DNA of 64,000 nucleotides from Flavobacterium lacus. GTDB lineage: Bacteria; Bacteroidota; Bacteroidia; Flavobacteriales; Flavobacteriaceae. The first letter of the stretch is position 1. Each line of letters begins with the position of its first letter. Of the stretch, positions 24,742-34,604 are shown piece after piece. The position numbers and the translations under genes were made by a program. Where the stretch lies: NCBI RefSeq assembly GCF_003268815.1, contig NZ_QLSV01000004.1, positions 1-64,000 on the forward strand, written 5' to 3'. A model generated the notes under the pieces. It was not told where the DNA came from, made no database searches, and saw only the letters and a program-made list of their open reading frames with translations.

Positions 24742-27483
24742 ATGAAATTGAGATTTCAGTTTTTATTTTTTCTTTTATTTTCTTTGAATCTATTTTCTCA
24801 GGAATTACTTCCGTTTGTAGAAAATTTCACCAAATCAAATTATAACGGCGACAACCAGGTTTGGAGTTTGACGCAAGGAGGCGATAACGCGATGTATTTT
24901 GCTAATAATCATTATTTTTTTCGTTACAATGGAGTTAAATGGGAGCGTTATGCATTACCTAATAAAACTGTAATTCGCTCCGTTTTTGCCTATCAGGAAA
25001 AGATTTATTGTGGTTCCTATAACGAATTTGGTTATTGGATTCGAGAAAATGGAGTCATGCGTTATTATTCTATTTCTAAGGATAAAGATTTTTTTAAAGA
25101 TTCTTCCAAAAACGAAGAAATTTGGAAGATTTTTGAGATTAATGGAGCTATTTATTTTCAATCGTTTAATGAAATTTTTATTTATAATGAGAAAAGCATT
25201 AAACGAGTAGCAGTTCCATTTTTAATTTCCTATTGTTTTGTCATTGATTCAAAAATTTATGTAGCTTCTGTCAATAAGGGAATTTACTTGTTCAATGGCA
25301 AAGATTTTACCTACATTGAAAAATGGGGCGTCATTGCAAACAATGTGGTTCATTCCATTGACAAAAATAGCGATGAAATTTTTATTTTCACACAGAAGAA
25401 TGGCGTTTTTGTCGAAAAAAATGAAGTGCTGCAAGCATGGAATCATCCCATAAATGATGCTTTAAAATCGGAAGTGATCATTACCGCTAAATTTTATCAA
25501 AAGGATAAATTGATTATTGGGACGGCTTCCAAAGGTGTTTACATCATTCAAATTGATTCGGGAGAATATATAAACATCAATCGTAATAATCGTCTGTACA
25601 ATAATTCTGTTTTGAGTATTGCAGTTGATAAAGAAAATGATATTTGGTTAGGGTTAGATAATGGTATTTCGCACATTGAAATCAATTCACCTTTTCGGAT
25701 TTTTTCTGATAATACCGGGGAATTAGGAACGGTCTACTCTATTGCATCAACTCCAAAAGGTTATTTACTAGGGTCAAATCACGGTGTTTTTACATATGAA
25801 AATAAAGCGTTGAACATCATTCCTAATTCGCAAGGACAAGTGTGGAATGTCGCCGCAATAGATGGTACTTTTGTTATTGGGCATAACGACGGTACTTTTT
25901 TATATGATTTTAAATCATATCGAAAAGTAAATTCTTTAACCGGCGGGTGGCAATTAAAAAAGGATAATTACCAAGACCGGTACATCCAATCTAACTACAT
26001 TGGATTAGCTTTTTTTGACGATAAAAATGATTTGTCAAAACACAAGCGACTTAATACTGTTTACAGACCAATTAAAGATTTTGTTCAAACCGGACAAAAT
26101 GAAATTATTGCATCAGATAGTTATCGTGGACTATTTAAAATAAACTACGATGACAATCTGGAACTTAAATCCTATCTCAATCTAACCCAAAAAAATAGTA
26201 TTAAAAATGATTTTGGGGTTAAAATATTTAAATACAAAAATGATGTTTTATACTATATAAATTCAGAATGGTATTATCTGGATAGCGTTACAGATGTACT
26301 TAAAAAGTATGATTTATTCAATCAGAATTTCAGAAATATCAACGAAGTAATTCCAATAGACGATTCGAGTTTTGCAATTATAAAAGAAGGCTTGTTCTAT
26401 ATTATCAATCAATCAAAGGATAAATTTTCTTGGAAGCTAATTCCAAAAAAATATTACGAAGGAAAAATCATCAATCAGGAGACAAAAATTTTTAAATTCA
26501 ATAATCAATATTTAATTAACCTTGATGATGGATTTTTACAATTTGAATCGAGTAAAAATGATTTTACCAACCAAAAAGTTGAAATAGAAGCATATTTGAA
26601 AGGCAAAATTTTGACTAATGAGGCAAGAATTCCGAATAATCAAAGTTTAAACTTGCATTTTGTTTCTGAATATTTTGGAAACAAAAAATCGACACTTTTT
26701 TATAAACTAAACAATCAAGATATAATACCCTTACCAGATGGTAAACTGATTTTAAATAATTTAGCAAGCGGAAAAAATCGTATTGAAGTCTATTTTACAA
26801 ACGGATTTGAATTTATTAAAACAGACGAGTTTACTTTTACAGTTTTAAAACCGTGGTACTTATCATTTTGGATGGTACTTCTTTATTTTACTTTAGTTGG
26901 AGGAATTTTATTTTTATATTACCGATGGAATAAAATTCGTTACCAAGAAAAAATAAAGTTAAAAGAAGAAGAGCTTAAACACCACCGTGAAATTATGGAA
27001 CTTGAAATGGAAGCAGAAAATAAACTCAAACTTCAAGATTATGAAAAACATATTTTGGAAATGCAGGTGCAATCAAAAGCTTCTGAAGTTGCCGGAAAAT
27101 CATTATCTATAGCCAAACAATCGGAAATGATTGAAAGTATTCAACGTATTTTAGAGGAAGAGAAGAATATTAATACGGTCAAAACAAAGATTAAGAAAGC
27201 CATTAAATCGAATGCCATTAATCAACGGGAATGGGAAAATTTTGAAAAAAATCTTATTCAGAGTCACGAAGAATTTGTTCAAAAATTAACCAACACTTAT
27301 CCTGAGTTAACTTCAAAAGATATTAAGCTATCCATTTACTTGCGAATGAATTTATCATCAAAAGAAATTGCTCCTTTAATGAATATTTCTTATCGTGGCG
27401 TGGAATTACACCGTTATCGACTACGAAAAAAAATTCAATTAAATCCAGATGAAAGTCTTTCTAAGTTTATGCTTAATTTATAA
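24742..27483 (+). CDS. Propeller / triple-tyrosine membrane regulator with LuxR-type HTH
   Basis: 913 residues. A signal peptide (to ~19) is followed by a periplasmic two-component-regulator-like beta-propeller (about 30-600, with VWSLTQGGDN and ENDIWLGLDNGISHIE blades), a Y_Y_Y domain (about 620-700), a transmembrane helix (about 712-735), a coiled coil, and a C-terminal LuxR/GerE-like HTH (SKEIAPLMNISYRGVELHRY). No histidine kinase or receiver domain is present, unlike classical hybrid two-component sensors. By position it is the regulator of the adjacent SusC/D locus. A paralogue lies at 59439-62288. A TACATTTG box at 24715-24722 may be its -7 element. Confidence 0.85.
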   Translation: MKLRFQFLFFLLFSLNLFSQELLPFVENFTKSNYNGDNQVWSLTQGGDNAMYFANNHYFFRYNGVKWERYALPNKTVIRSVFAYQEKIYCGSYNEFGYWIRENGVMRYYSISKDKDFFKDSSKNEEIWKIFEINGAIYFQSFNEIFIYNEKSIKRVAVPFLISYCFVIDSKIYVASVNKGIYLFNGKDFTYIEKWGVIANNVVHSIDKNSDEIFIFTQKNGVFVEKNEVLQAWNHPINDALKSEVIITAKFYQKDKLIIGTASKGVYIIQIDSGEYININRNNRLYNNSVLSIAVDKENDIWLGLDNGISHIEINSPFRIFSDNTGELGTVYSIASTPKGYLLGSNHGVFTYENKALNIIPNSQGQVWNVAAIDGTFVIGHNDGTFLYDFKSYRKVNSLTGGWQLKKDNYQDRYIQSNYIGLAFFDDKNDLSKHKRLNTVYRPIKDFVQTGQNEIIASDSYRGLFKINYDDNLELKSYLNLTQKNSIKNDFGVKIFKYKNDVLYYINSEWYYLDSVTDVLKKYDLFNQNFRNINEVIPIDDSSFAIIKEGLFYIINQSKDKFSWKLIPKKYYEGKIINQETKIFKFNNQYLINLDDGFLQFESSKNDFTNQKVEIEAYLKGKILTNEARIPNNQSLNLHFVSEYFGNKKSTLFYKLNNQDIIPLPDGKLILNNLASGKNRIEVYFTNGFEFIKTDEFTFTVLKPWYLSFWMVLLYFTLVGGILFLYYRWNKIRYQEKIKLKEEELKHHREIMELEMEAENKLKLQDYEKHILEMQVQSKASEVAGKSLSIAKQSEMIESIQRILEEEKNINTVKTKIKKAIKSNAINQREWENFEKNLIQSHEEFVQKLTNTYPELTSKDIKLSIYLRMNLSSKEIAPLMNISYRGVELHRYRLRKKIQLNPDESLSKFMLNL

Positions 27484-27553
27484 AAACTTCCTTAAAAATA
27501 GATTTCTACTAATTTTTTTACTTCTTTTTAAAAAATAATAGACTCATCACTAC

Positions 27554-27580
27554 TACATCAATTAAATTTTTGTTGATGTA
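27554..27580. promoter_or_regulatory. Inverted repeat upstream of susC
   Basis: TACATCAA (27554-27561), 11 bases, then TTGATGTA (27573-27580). No T run follows, so it is not a good terminator. It lies 150 bp before susC and could be an operator for the upstream regulator. Single occurrence, so tentative. Confidence 0.35.
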
Positions 27581-27729
27581 TAGATATTTCTTTAGTTTTA
27601 GTATAAGATATTGATTTAGAGCATTTAAAAATTATTTTAAGCATATTTGATGTGTTGTTGTAGTATTTTTATCGAGTTCACTATAACGTTTTAGTTCGTA
27701 TATTTACTTCACTAATTAAATGAACTAAA

Positions 27730-30693
27730 ATGACTAAATTTTTAATGTTACTCGCGATTTTGTCAGTAAGTGTAGTCTCAGCACAAGTAGTCAAAGGCAA
27801 AGTAACGGATCAAACGGGAATGCCAATACCGGATGTTATTGTTTTGGTAATTGGAACGCAAGAAAATTCAGTAACTGATTTTGACGGCAATTTTCAAATC
27901 AACGCAAACGAAGGGGATGAGATTCAGTTTTCAATGTTAAGTTTTGAAAAATTGACAATGAAAGCATCCCAAAACATGGCTGTTGTTTTAAAAAATGACA
28001 ACAAGCAAAATTTAGATGAAGTGGTATTGATTGGTTTTGGTACCAAACGATTGGGTTCGATTACAGGTTCTGTCTCACAAATTAAGTCGGAAGAAATACT
28101 AAAAACCCCCGCTCAATCGGCTATTCAGTCCGTCCAAGGAAAAATGGCAGGAGTAAATATTGTTACTAATGATGAGCCTGGTGCTAATCCATCGATCCGG
28201 ATTAGAGGTTTAGGGACTTTATTAGGAGGAAGAGATCCTTTATATATTATTGACGGAATTGAATCGAGAAGTCTCAACGGATTAAGTCCAAATGAAATAG
28301 CGTCAATGGATATTTTAAAAGACGCGTCTTCCCAGGCAATTTATGGTCAAAAAGGGTCGAATGGAGTGATTATTATTACAACCAAAAAAGGGAAACAAGG
28401 AAAAATTAAAGTGACTTACGACTCCTATTATGGTCAACGTTTTATTCAACGAGAAGTGAAAATGGCTGATGCGCTGCGTTATTCTTTTTATAACAACGTT
28501 GCTCTAGGTTCAACCGATTTCTTTAACCTCAATCAACAGCCTATTAATACAAATTGGTTAGATGAGATAACTTCCACAGGCACCGTCTTAAGTAATTTTA
28601 TTTCGCTCTCAGGCGGAAATGAAACAGCTAATTATTATCTAGGAATTACAAATTTTCAGGATGAAGGTATTTTAAACGGTACAGAATTTCAACGAACCAA
28701 CATTAATTCAAGAAATGATTTTAAATTATTTGATGGCAGATTAAAAATTAACCAGTCCATCAATATGTCCATAGTAAAAAATACGCCCAAGCCATTGAGT
28801 GCGTTCAGCAATGCGTACAAACAAGCTCCCATTATGCCGGTAAGGTATCCGAATGGTCGGTGGGGTAATCCTTTTATAAACGAAGATGGTTTAAATGATA
28901 TTGACGGTATTAGATATAACAATGTGGCAAACCCGGTAGCTCAATTATTTTACGCCAACGAAAAGAATAAAAACTTTTTAGTATCAGGAGCAATTGGAGC
29001 TGAGTTGAAAATTTTAGATGACTTAAAATTTAATTCAAGTTTTGGTGCTACTGTTGATTTTGCAAAAGGATATTCCTATGTAGCCAGCAGAGAAATTTGG
29101 CTTTCTCAAAATCCAACACAAAATGCGGAAGATTATCCCGAGAACAGTCCGATAAATGTATTAAATCAACGTAGATCTGATTCCTACGAATGGAACTGGG
29201 ATAATTTTGTAACGTATAAAAAAATCTTTGGAGAGCACAATGTTACAGCAGTTGCAGGGATGTCGCGTTCCACTAGAGGTATATTTGAGTTTTTAAATGC
29301 AACCCGTTTAGACGTGCCTGAACAATCCAATTATTGGTCTTTGAATCTTTCAACAAATAATGATCTAATAGCGCCTGGTTCTGTGGTTTCCAACTTGATT
29401 TCAACTCCTGTAGTTTCTATTGCTTATTTTGCCAGAGCGGAATACGAATTCAAAGGAAAATATTTATTTTCAGCATTACTGCGAAGAGAAGGTATCAGTT
29501 CTTTCCAAAAAGGAAAACAATGGGGTAACTTTCCTGCGGTTTCCGCGGGATGGATAGTAAGTGAAGAAGAATTTTTCAAGAAACAAAAAGTCATTGAGTC
29601 GTTTAAAGTCAGAATCGGTTACGGTGAAGTAGGAAATGGAAACACGCTAAATTCTTTAAATTACATTAATTTCCCGTCTGGTTTTAACTATAGTTTTGGG
29701 GAAAACCCTCAAATTAATCCTGGTGCTGCCAACCAATATGAAGTTGATCCTAACCTAACTTGGGAAACGATGAAAGAGGTAAACGTAGGATTTGATTTCG
29801 GACTCTTTAGCAATCGGCTTACCGGTACAGTTGATTATTACGTCAGAAACACTGAAAATGCGATTTTACCAGTTGTTCTACCACGTGTTTTATCACCGGG
29901 TCGAGTTACTTTAAACACCGGTACAGTTGTAAATAAAGGAGTTGAAATGTCGCTGAGATGGTTGGATAAAATCAATGACAATTGGCGTTATTCAATAGGG
30001 GCAAACTTTTCAAACAATAATAATGAGTTAACCAAAGTAAATAGTGCCAATTTTGCCGATTTTATTGGTGGTGGTTTAGGAAATGGTCAATTTACAAAGC
30101 AAGTTCTTGTAGGTCAACCATTAGGGAGCTTCTATGTGTTTGAAGTTACTGGTCTTGATAGCGATGGTGCCTTTACTTACAGCGAAGAACGTGTTAATGC
30201 AGGCTCTTATATCCCCACTTATACGTATGGATTAAATTTCAATTTGTATTTTAAAAACTTTGATTTTTCAACCGATTTATATGGTGTTGGAGGGAACAAA
30301 ATTTACAACGGAAAAAAAGCCCAACGTTTTGGCGGAGAGAATGTGGAGTTTGATGTTTTAAATAGCTTTTGGACACCATCAACTCCAAATGCTACTAATC
30401 CAAGACCATTTAATGATGTGCCCGTGGCATCAACCTATTATGTTGAAGATGGGGATTATTTAAGAATTAACAATATTACCTTAGGCTATACTTTCCCCAA
30501 ATTTTACGAAAAAATTGATAAAGTTAGGTTATATGTAACGGCAATAAACCCATTTATTTTTACAAAATATTCTGGTTTTTCACCGGAAATAGCAGGAAAT
30601 AATAATGCCGATCCGCTCGGAAATGCCGGAATTGAGTTAGATGCTTATCCTACAAATAAGTCATTTCTAATTGGTTTAAACGTTAGCTTCTAA
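27730..30693 (+). CDS. susC: SusC/RagA-type TonB-dependent glycan transporter
   Basis: 987 residues. The signal peptide (1-18, ending VVSAQ) is followed by a carboxypeptidase-D-like beta-sandwich (about 20-95, KGKVTDQTGMPIPDVIVLVI), a TonB-box-like DEVVLIGFG, a plug domain (about 115-220, with SIRIRGLGTLLGG and PLYIIDGIE) and a large beta-barrel ending in ...LIGLNVSF with terminal Phe. It imports oligosaccharides across the outer membrane with the SusD lid encoded 12 nt downstream. It is the first structural gene of the polysaccharide utilization locus. Confidence 0.97.
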   Translation: MTKFLMLLAILSVSVVSAQVVKGKVTDQTGMPIPDVIVLVIGTQENSVTDFDGNFQINANEGDEIQFSMLSFEKLTMKASQNMAVVLKNDNKQNLDEVVLIGFGTKRLGSITGSVSQIKSEEILKTPAQSAIQSVQGKMAGVNIVTNDEPGANPSIRIRGLGTLLGGRDPLYIIDGIESRSLNGLSPNEIASMDILKDASSQAIYGQKGSNGVIIITTKKGKQGKIKVTYDSYYGQRFIQREVKMADALRYSFYNNVALGSTDFFNLNQQPINTNWLDEITSTGTVLSNFISLSGGNETANYYLGITNFQDEGILNGTEFQRTNINSRNDFKLFDGRLKINQSINMSIVKNTPKPLSAFSNAYKQAPIMPVRYPNGRWGNPFINEDGLNDIDGIRYNNVANPVAQLFYANEKNKNFLVSGAIGAELKILDDLKFNSSFGATVDFAKGYSYVASREIWLSQNPTQNAEDYPENSPINVLNQRRSDSYEWNWDNFVTYKKIFGEHNVTAVAGMSRSTRGIFEFLNATRLDVPEQSNYWSLNLSTNNDLIAPGSVVSNLISTPVVSIAYFARAEYEFKGKYLFSALLRREGISSFQKGKQWGNFPAVSAGWIVSEEEFFKKQKVIESFKVRIGYGEVGNGNTLNSLNYINFPSGFNYSFGENPQINPGAANQYEVDPNLTWETMKEVNVGFDFGLFSNRLTGTVDYYVRNTENAILPVVLPRVLSPGRVTLNTGTVVNKGVEMSLRWLDKINDNWRYSIGANFSNNNNELTKVNSANFADFIGGGLGNGQFTKQVLVGQPLGSFYVFEVTGLDSDGAFTYSEERVNAGSYIPTYTYGLNFNLYFKNFDFSTDLYGVGGNKIYNGKKAQRFGGENVEFDVLNSFWTPSTPNATNPRPFNDVPVASTYYVEDGDYLRINNITLGYTFPKFYEKIDKVRLYVTAINPFIFTKYSGFSPEIAGNNNADPLGNAGIELDAYPTNKSFLIGLNVSF

Positions 30694-30705
30694 AAAAAAA
30701 ACACT

Positions 30706-32172
30706 ATGAAAACAAACATAAATTTTAAATTATTTTTTATTGCATCATGTTTTTTTCTACTGTCTTCTTGTGAAGATGATTTAGATGTAGAACTAAGAGA
30801 TGCTGTGACAGAATTTGATTTTCTGAATAATCCGGATAATGCCGTTCAACTGGTGAATGGAGTATATAATAAACAATTGGATTTTAATATGTATTCGTTC
30901 TCGTGGATCGGGATGACCAGTATTACTTCCGATGATGCAGACAAGGGTTCTACACCCAGTGATACAGGATCGGACAAACACAAAATGGATAATTTGACAT
31001 TTGGTGCTTCTGATATCTCATTTAGTGATGTTTGGAATGGTCGGTACGAAGGAATTTACAGAACTAATAATGCTCTATTTTACCTTGAACAATTAACCAT
31101 TGATAGTGCTTTAAAAAATAGATTAATTGCAGAAGTTAAATTCTTAAGAGCTCTTTTTTACTTTGATCTGGTTAGGTGTTTTGGAGGTGTGCCTCTTGTC
31201 ACTTCTAAAATAGATATCAACAATGCAGAACTGATCAATAGTGTCGTCTATACAAGAAAATCAAAACAAGAAACATATGCTCAAATTGAAGCTGATTTAC
31301 TTGATGCCATCGAATTTTTACCATTAAAAAGTCAGTATTCAGGTGAAAATTTAGGTCGTGCCACAAAGGGTGCCGCACAAGCACTTTTAGCAAAAGCCTA
31401 TTTGTACCAAGAAAAATGGCAACTGGCTTATGATGCTTCCGGAGACGTAATTTCGTCCGGACAATACGGACTTTTACCTAGTTATGCCAATGTTTGGAGA
31501 GAAGTGGGCGAAAATTCGTCCGAATCAATTTATGAAATACAAGCGAGTTTAAACAACGGAATCCGAGATTATACCAACGTTCAAGGACCACGCGGAACAC
31601 CCGATTTAGGCTGGGGGTTTAATACACCAACATTAGCATTATCAAATGCCTATGAACCTGGCGATTTACGCAGAGAGGCAACGATTCTATTTGTTCAATC
31701 GACACCCTTTCAACTTTGGGATGGTTTTCAAGGCGGATCAAATTGGAACAATCCAAGGTATAATTACAAAGCTTACCAAAGCAGTATTTTAGAACAATGG
31801 AATGGAAATTTAGGCGAAACGGCAAAAAACCTGCGAATTTTAAAATACAGTGATATTCTATTAATCAGAGCAGAAGCAGGATATCAATTAGGGATGACTT
31901 CAGAAGCATTAAGCCGCATCAATCAATTGCGTTTTAGAGCCGGATTAGCGGATTTAACGTCTATGACTATCCAGGATGTATGGAAAGAAAGAAGACTAGA
32001 AATGGCCATGGAACATGACCGTTGGTTTGACATCGTTAGAACAGGTCAGGCTCAATCCGCCATGGCTGCTAACGGCAAAACATTCCTTGTTGGAACACAT
32101 GAATTGTTTCCAATTCCACAAGATCAAATCATTGTGAGTGGTGGATTGTTGATGCAAAACCCAGGATATTAA
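30706..32172 (+). CDS. susD: SusD/RagB glycan-binding lipoprotein
   Basis: 488 residues. The lipoprotein signal has its lipobox at LSSC (Cys22). The mature part has the SusD features: an N-terminal TPR-rich core (AEVKFLRALFYFDLVRCFGG, AKAYLYQEKWQLAYD) and the C-terminal WKERRLEMAMEHDRWFDIVR motif and LFPIPQDQI. It forms the surface lid over the SusC barrel and binds the target glycan. It is tightly spaced with susC and expressed from the same transcript. Confidence 0.97.
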   Translation: MKTNINFKLFFIASCFFLLSSCEDDLDVELRDAVTEFDFLNNPDNAVQLVNGVYNKQLDFNMYSFSWIGMTSITSDDADKGSTPSDTGSDKHKMDNLTFGASDISFSDVWNGRYEGIYRTNNALFYLEQLTIDSALKNRLIAEVKFLRALFYFDLVRCFGGVPLVTSKIDINNAELINSVVYTRKSKQETYAQIEADLLDAIEFLPLKSQYSGENLGRATKGAAQALLAKAYLYQEKWQLAYDASGDVISSGQYGLLPSYANVWREVGENSSESIYEIQASLNNGIRDYTNVQGPRGTPDLGWGFNTPTLALSNAYEPGDLRREATILFVQSTPFQLWDGFQGGSNWNNPRYNYKAYQSSILEQWNGNLGETAKNLRILKYSDILLIRAEAGYQLGMTSEALSRINQLRFRAGLADLTSMTIQDVWKERRLEMAMEHDRWFDIVRTGQAQSAMAANGKTFLVGTHELFPIPQDQIIVSGGLLMQNPGY

Positions 32173-32206
32173 TTAATTAACCTTAAATATTTAAATTTTT
32201 ACACTT

Positions 32207-33124
32207 ATGAAAACAAACAAATTTTTTTTAAAATCAATTGCTTTAGTATGTATTAGTACAGCAATTATTAGTTGTGGTGATGATGATGCAGCGTCTTTGC
32301 CACCAATCGGCGGTTACAACAATTCGAATGAAATTGGTGCTACAGATTTAGTTGCACACTGGCCTTTGGAAGGAAATGGTATTGAGAGATTATCGAATAC
32401 CGCACCTTCAAACACAGTAGGAGCTAGTTATGAAGTTGGTGCAAAAGGCCAAGGTTTAAAATTGACAAACGGATATTTACAATTTCCATCAATTACTAAT
32501 CTTTCATCTGACATGAATGCATATACTATTAGTACTTGGGCTAATATTAAGAATAATCAAACGCCAGAGTCGGGTTCAGTTTCGGTATTTTTATCTTTAG
32601 CAAGACCAGGCGAATGGGAAGGTAATCTAAATTTCTATGCAGAAACAGGTCAAAGACCAGCAGTAGAATTAACTGGTGCTGTTAACGACACTATTGTAGT
32701 TAAAGCAGGTTTTAGAACTACAGCTTCTGGAGGACAAGCTTACGAAAATTTATTTCGTTTAGAGCCTTGGATGATTGAAGATAATATTACAAATCCAGGA
32801 AAACATGTTGCAAATCCAGTTGCAACCGGAAGTACTTGGGCACACTATGTTGCAACATGGGACGGAGCAACGAACAAATTTATTATTTATATCAATGGTG
32901 TAAAGTCTTCTAATCCAGCTTTTGAAGTTAGAGGAGATAATTCTTCTATTGTTTTTGACACACCTGTAACACCATACATTGGTGCTTTTGGAACTGTTGC
33001 CACCACGTCCGATTCATGGAATAAACCGATGACTGGTAATGTTGATGAAATTAGAGTGTGGAAAAAAGCTTTATCATCAGCTGACGTTAATGCTCTTTAT
33101 CAGCTTGAAAAAGCAGGAAGATAA
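32207..33124 (+). CDS. LamG-domain surface lipoprotein (likely glycan-binding)
   Basis: 305 residues with a lipobox IISC (Cys23) followed by GDDDAAS, which in Bacteroidota often accompanies surface export of lipoproteins. The remainder is a concanavalin-like/LamG fold: LVAHWPLEGNGIE, AYTISTWANIKNN, then TWAHYVATWDGATNKFIIYI and VDEIRVWKKALSSADV. It sits third in the locus, where surface glycan-binding proteins are usually encoded, so that is the inferred role. A terminator follows, which should raise its transcript level relative to the enzymes. Confidence 0.85.
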   Translation: MKTNKFFLKSIALVCISTAIISCGDDDAASLPPIGGYNNSNEIGATDLVAHWPLEGNGIERLSNTAPSNTVGASYEVGAKGQGLKLTNGYLQFPSITNLSSDMNAYTISTWANIKNNQTPESGSVSVFLSLARPGEWEGNLNFYAETGQRPAVELTGAVNDTIVVKAGFRTTASGGQAYENLFRLEPWMIEDNITNPGKHVANPVATGSTWAHYVATWDGATNKFIIYINGVKSSNPAFEVRGDNSSIVFDTPVTPYIGAFGTVATTSDSWNKPMTGNVDEIRVWKKALSSADVNALYQLEKAGR

Positions 33125-33140
33125 TTTGTTTTCATTCTTA

Positions 33141-33175
33141 AAACCTAGCAGAATTTTTTCTGTTAGGTTTTTTTT
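33141..33175 (+). terminator. Terminator between binding-protein and enzyme genes
   Basis: AAACCTAGCAGAA pairs with TTCTGTTAGGTTT around TTTT and is followed by a T run. It separates susC-susD-LamG from the glycosidase genes and suggests partial uncoupling of their expression. Confidence 0.8.
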
Positions 33176-33207
33176 ACAATCATTTTACGTTTAAATACCA
33201 CAATTTC

Positions 33208-34593
33208 ATGCAAAATCTACTTAGGATACTCTTTGTTTTTCAATTTTTTATCATTTCATGTTCGTGTTCAAAGACCACTGACGACGTCGTTGTTCAAGAA
33301 GATGATGTGGTTCTTGATCCGCCTATGTCTGATCAACAAATTTTGGATTTGGCTCAACGAGATGCTTTCAAATATTTTTGGAACTATGCCGAAACCAATT
33401 CTAAATTAGCACGAGAACGGTATCATGTAGATGAAAGTTTTGTGGATGCCAATTTAGTTGCTTCCGGAGGCTCAGGCTTTGGTTTGATGACCATTTTAGT
33501 GGGAATAGAAAGAGGTTTTGTTTCGCGTGCAGAAGCAGTAGGTCGTTTGCAAACCGGATTAAATTTTCTTGAAAATGCCGACCGATTTCATGGTGCTTGG
33601 AGCCATTGGATTGATGGTACCAACGGAAATGTTGTACCTTTTGGAACAATTGACAATGGTGGCGATTTAGTAGAAACATCCTTCGTTTGTCAGGCCCTTA
33701 TTTGTGTTCGCGAATATTTTAAAAATGGAACTCCCGAAGAACAAGCTCTTGCTTTACAAGCAGATGAATTGTGGAAAGGTGTCGAATGGAATTGGTATAC
33801 CAAAGGTGAAAATGCATTGTATTGGCATTGGTCGCCCAATTATGAATGGCAGTTGAATTTTAAATTGGAAGGTTACAATGAATGTTTGATTACTTATGTG
33901 ATGGGAGCAGCCTCGCCAACTCATCCAATTCCGGCACAAGCCTATCACCAAGCTTGGGCAAGAAATGGAAACATTACCCATCCCGGAATGCGTTACAACA
34001 TCCCGGTAGTTTTTAATTATAATGGTGCCACCGGAAATGTTGGCCCAATGTTTTGGTCGCATTATTCCTATTTAGGTCTTGATCCAAGAGGATTAACCGA
34101 TCAATATGCTAATTATTGGGAACTCACTCAAAATCATGCTAAAATCATGCATGCGTATTCGGTAGCCAATCCGAACAATTGGAATGGATATAGCGATGAA
34201 TGTTGGGGATTAACCGCAAGTTATACCCGAAATAACAATGGAAGTGTAGGCTACACTGATCATAAACCAGGGAACGATAGAGGCGTAATTACACCAACAG
34301 CAGCTTTATCTTCTTTTCCATATACACCGGTTGAATCGATGAAGGCCTTGCGGTATTTTTATGAAAACCCGGAATGGAAAGACCGCCTGATTGGCATCGC
34401 CGGACCGTATGACGCGTTTTCGCCCCATCATAACTGGGTAACTAAACGCTATTTAGCCATCGATCAAGGAACAATTGTACCTATGATTGAAAATTACAGA
34501 ACCGGATTTTTATGGAATTTGTTCATGCAAGCACCGGAAGTACAAACAGGACTTCAAAACTTAGGATTTTCATCTAGTCAACACGGGTTTTAA
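33208..34593 (+). CDS. Glycoamylase-fold (PF10091) hydrolase, GH144-like endo-glucanase
   Basis: 461 residues. A lipoprotein signal (IISC, Cys18) is followed by the alpha/alpha-toroid family PF10091: FKYFWNYAETNSKLARER, SGFGLMTILVGIERGFVSR, GAWSHWIDGTNG, GGDLVETSFVCQALICVREY and PHHNWVTKRYLAIDQGTIVPMIENYRTGFLWNLF. Family knowledge: PF10091 members of this kind founded GH144, endo-beta-1,2-glucanases of Chitinophaga and Bacteroides. With the GH3 enzyme downstream this points to a beta-glucan, perhaps beta-1,2-glucan. The specificity is inference; other PF10091 proteins act on different glucans. Confidence 0.8.
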   Translation: MQNLLRILFVFQFFIISCSCSKTTDDVVVQEDDVVLDPPMSDQQILDLAQRDAFKYFWNYAETNSKLARERYHVDESFVDANLVASGGSGFGLMTILVGIERGFVSRAEAVGRLQTGLNFLENADRFHGAWSHWIDGTNGNVVPFGTIDNGGDLVETSFVCQALICVREYFKNGTPEEQALALQADELWKGVEWNWYTKGENALYWHWSPNYEWQLNFKLEGYNECLITYVMGAASPTHPIPAQAYHQAWARNGNITHPGMRYNIPVVFNYNGATGNVGPMFWSHYSYLGLDPRGLTDQYANYWELTQNHAKIMHAYSVANPNNWNGYSDECWGLTASYTRNNNGSVGYTDHKPGNDRGVITPTAALSSFPYTPVESMKALRYFYENPEWKDRLIGIAGPYDAFSPHHNWVTKRYLAIDQGTIVPMIENYRTGFLWNLFMQAPEVQTGLQNLGFSSSQHGF

Positions 34594-34604
34594 ACTTTTA
34601 TCAT

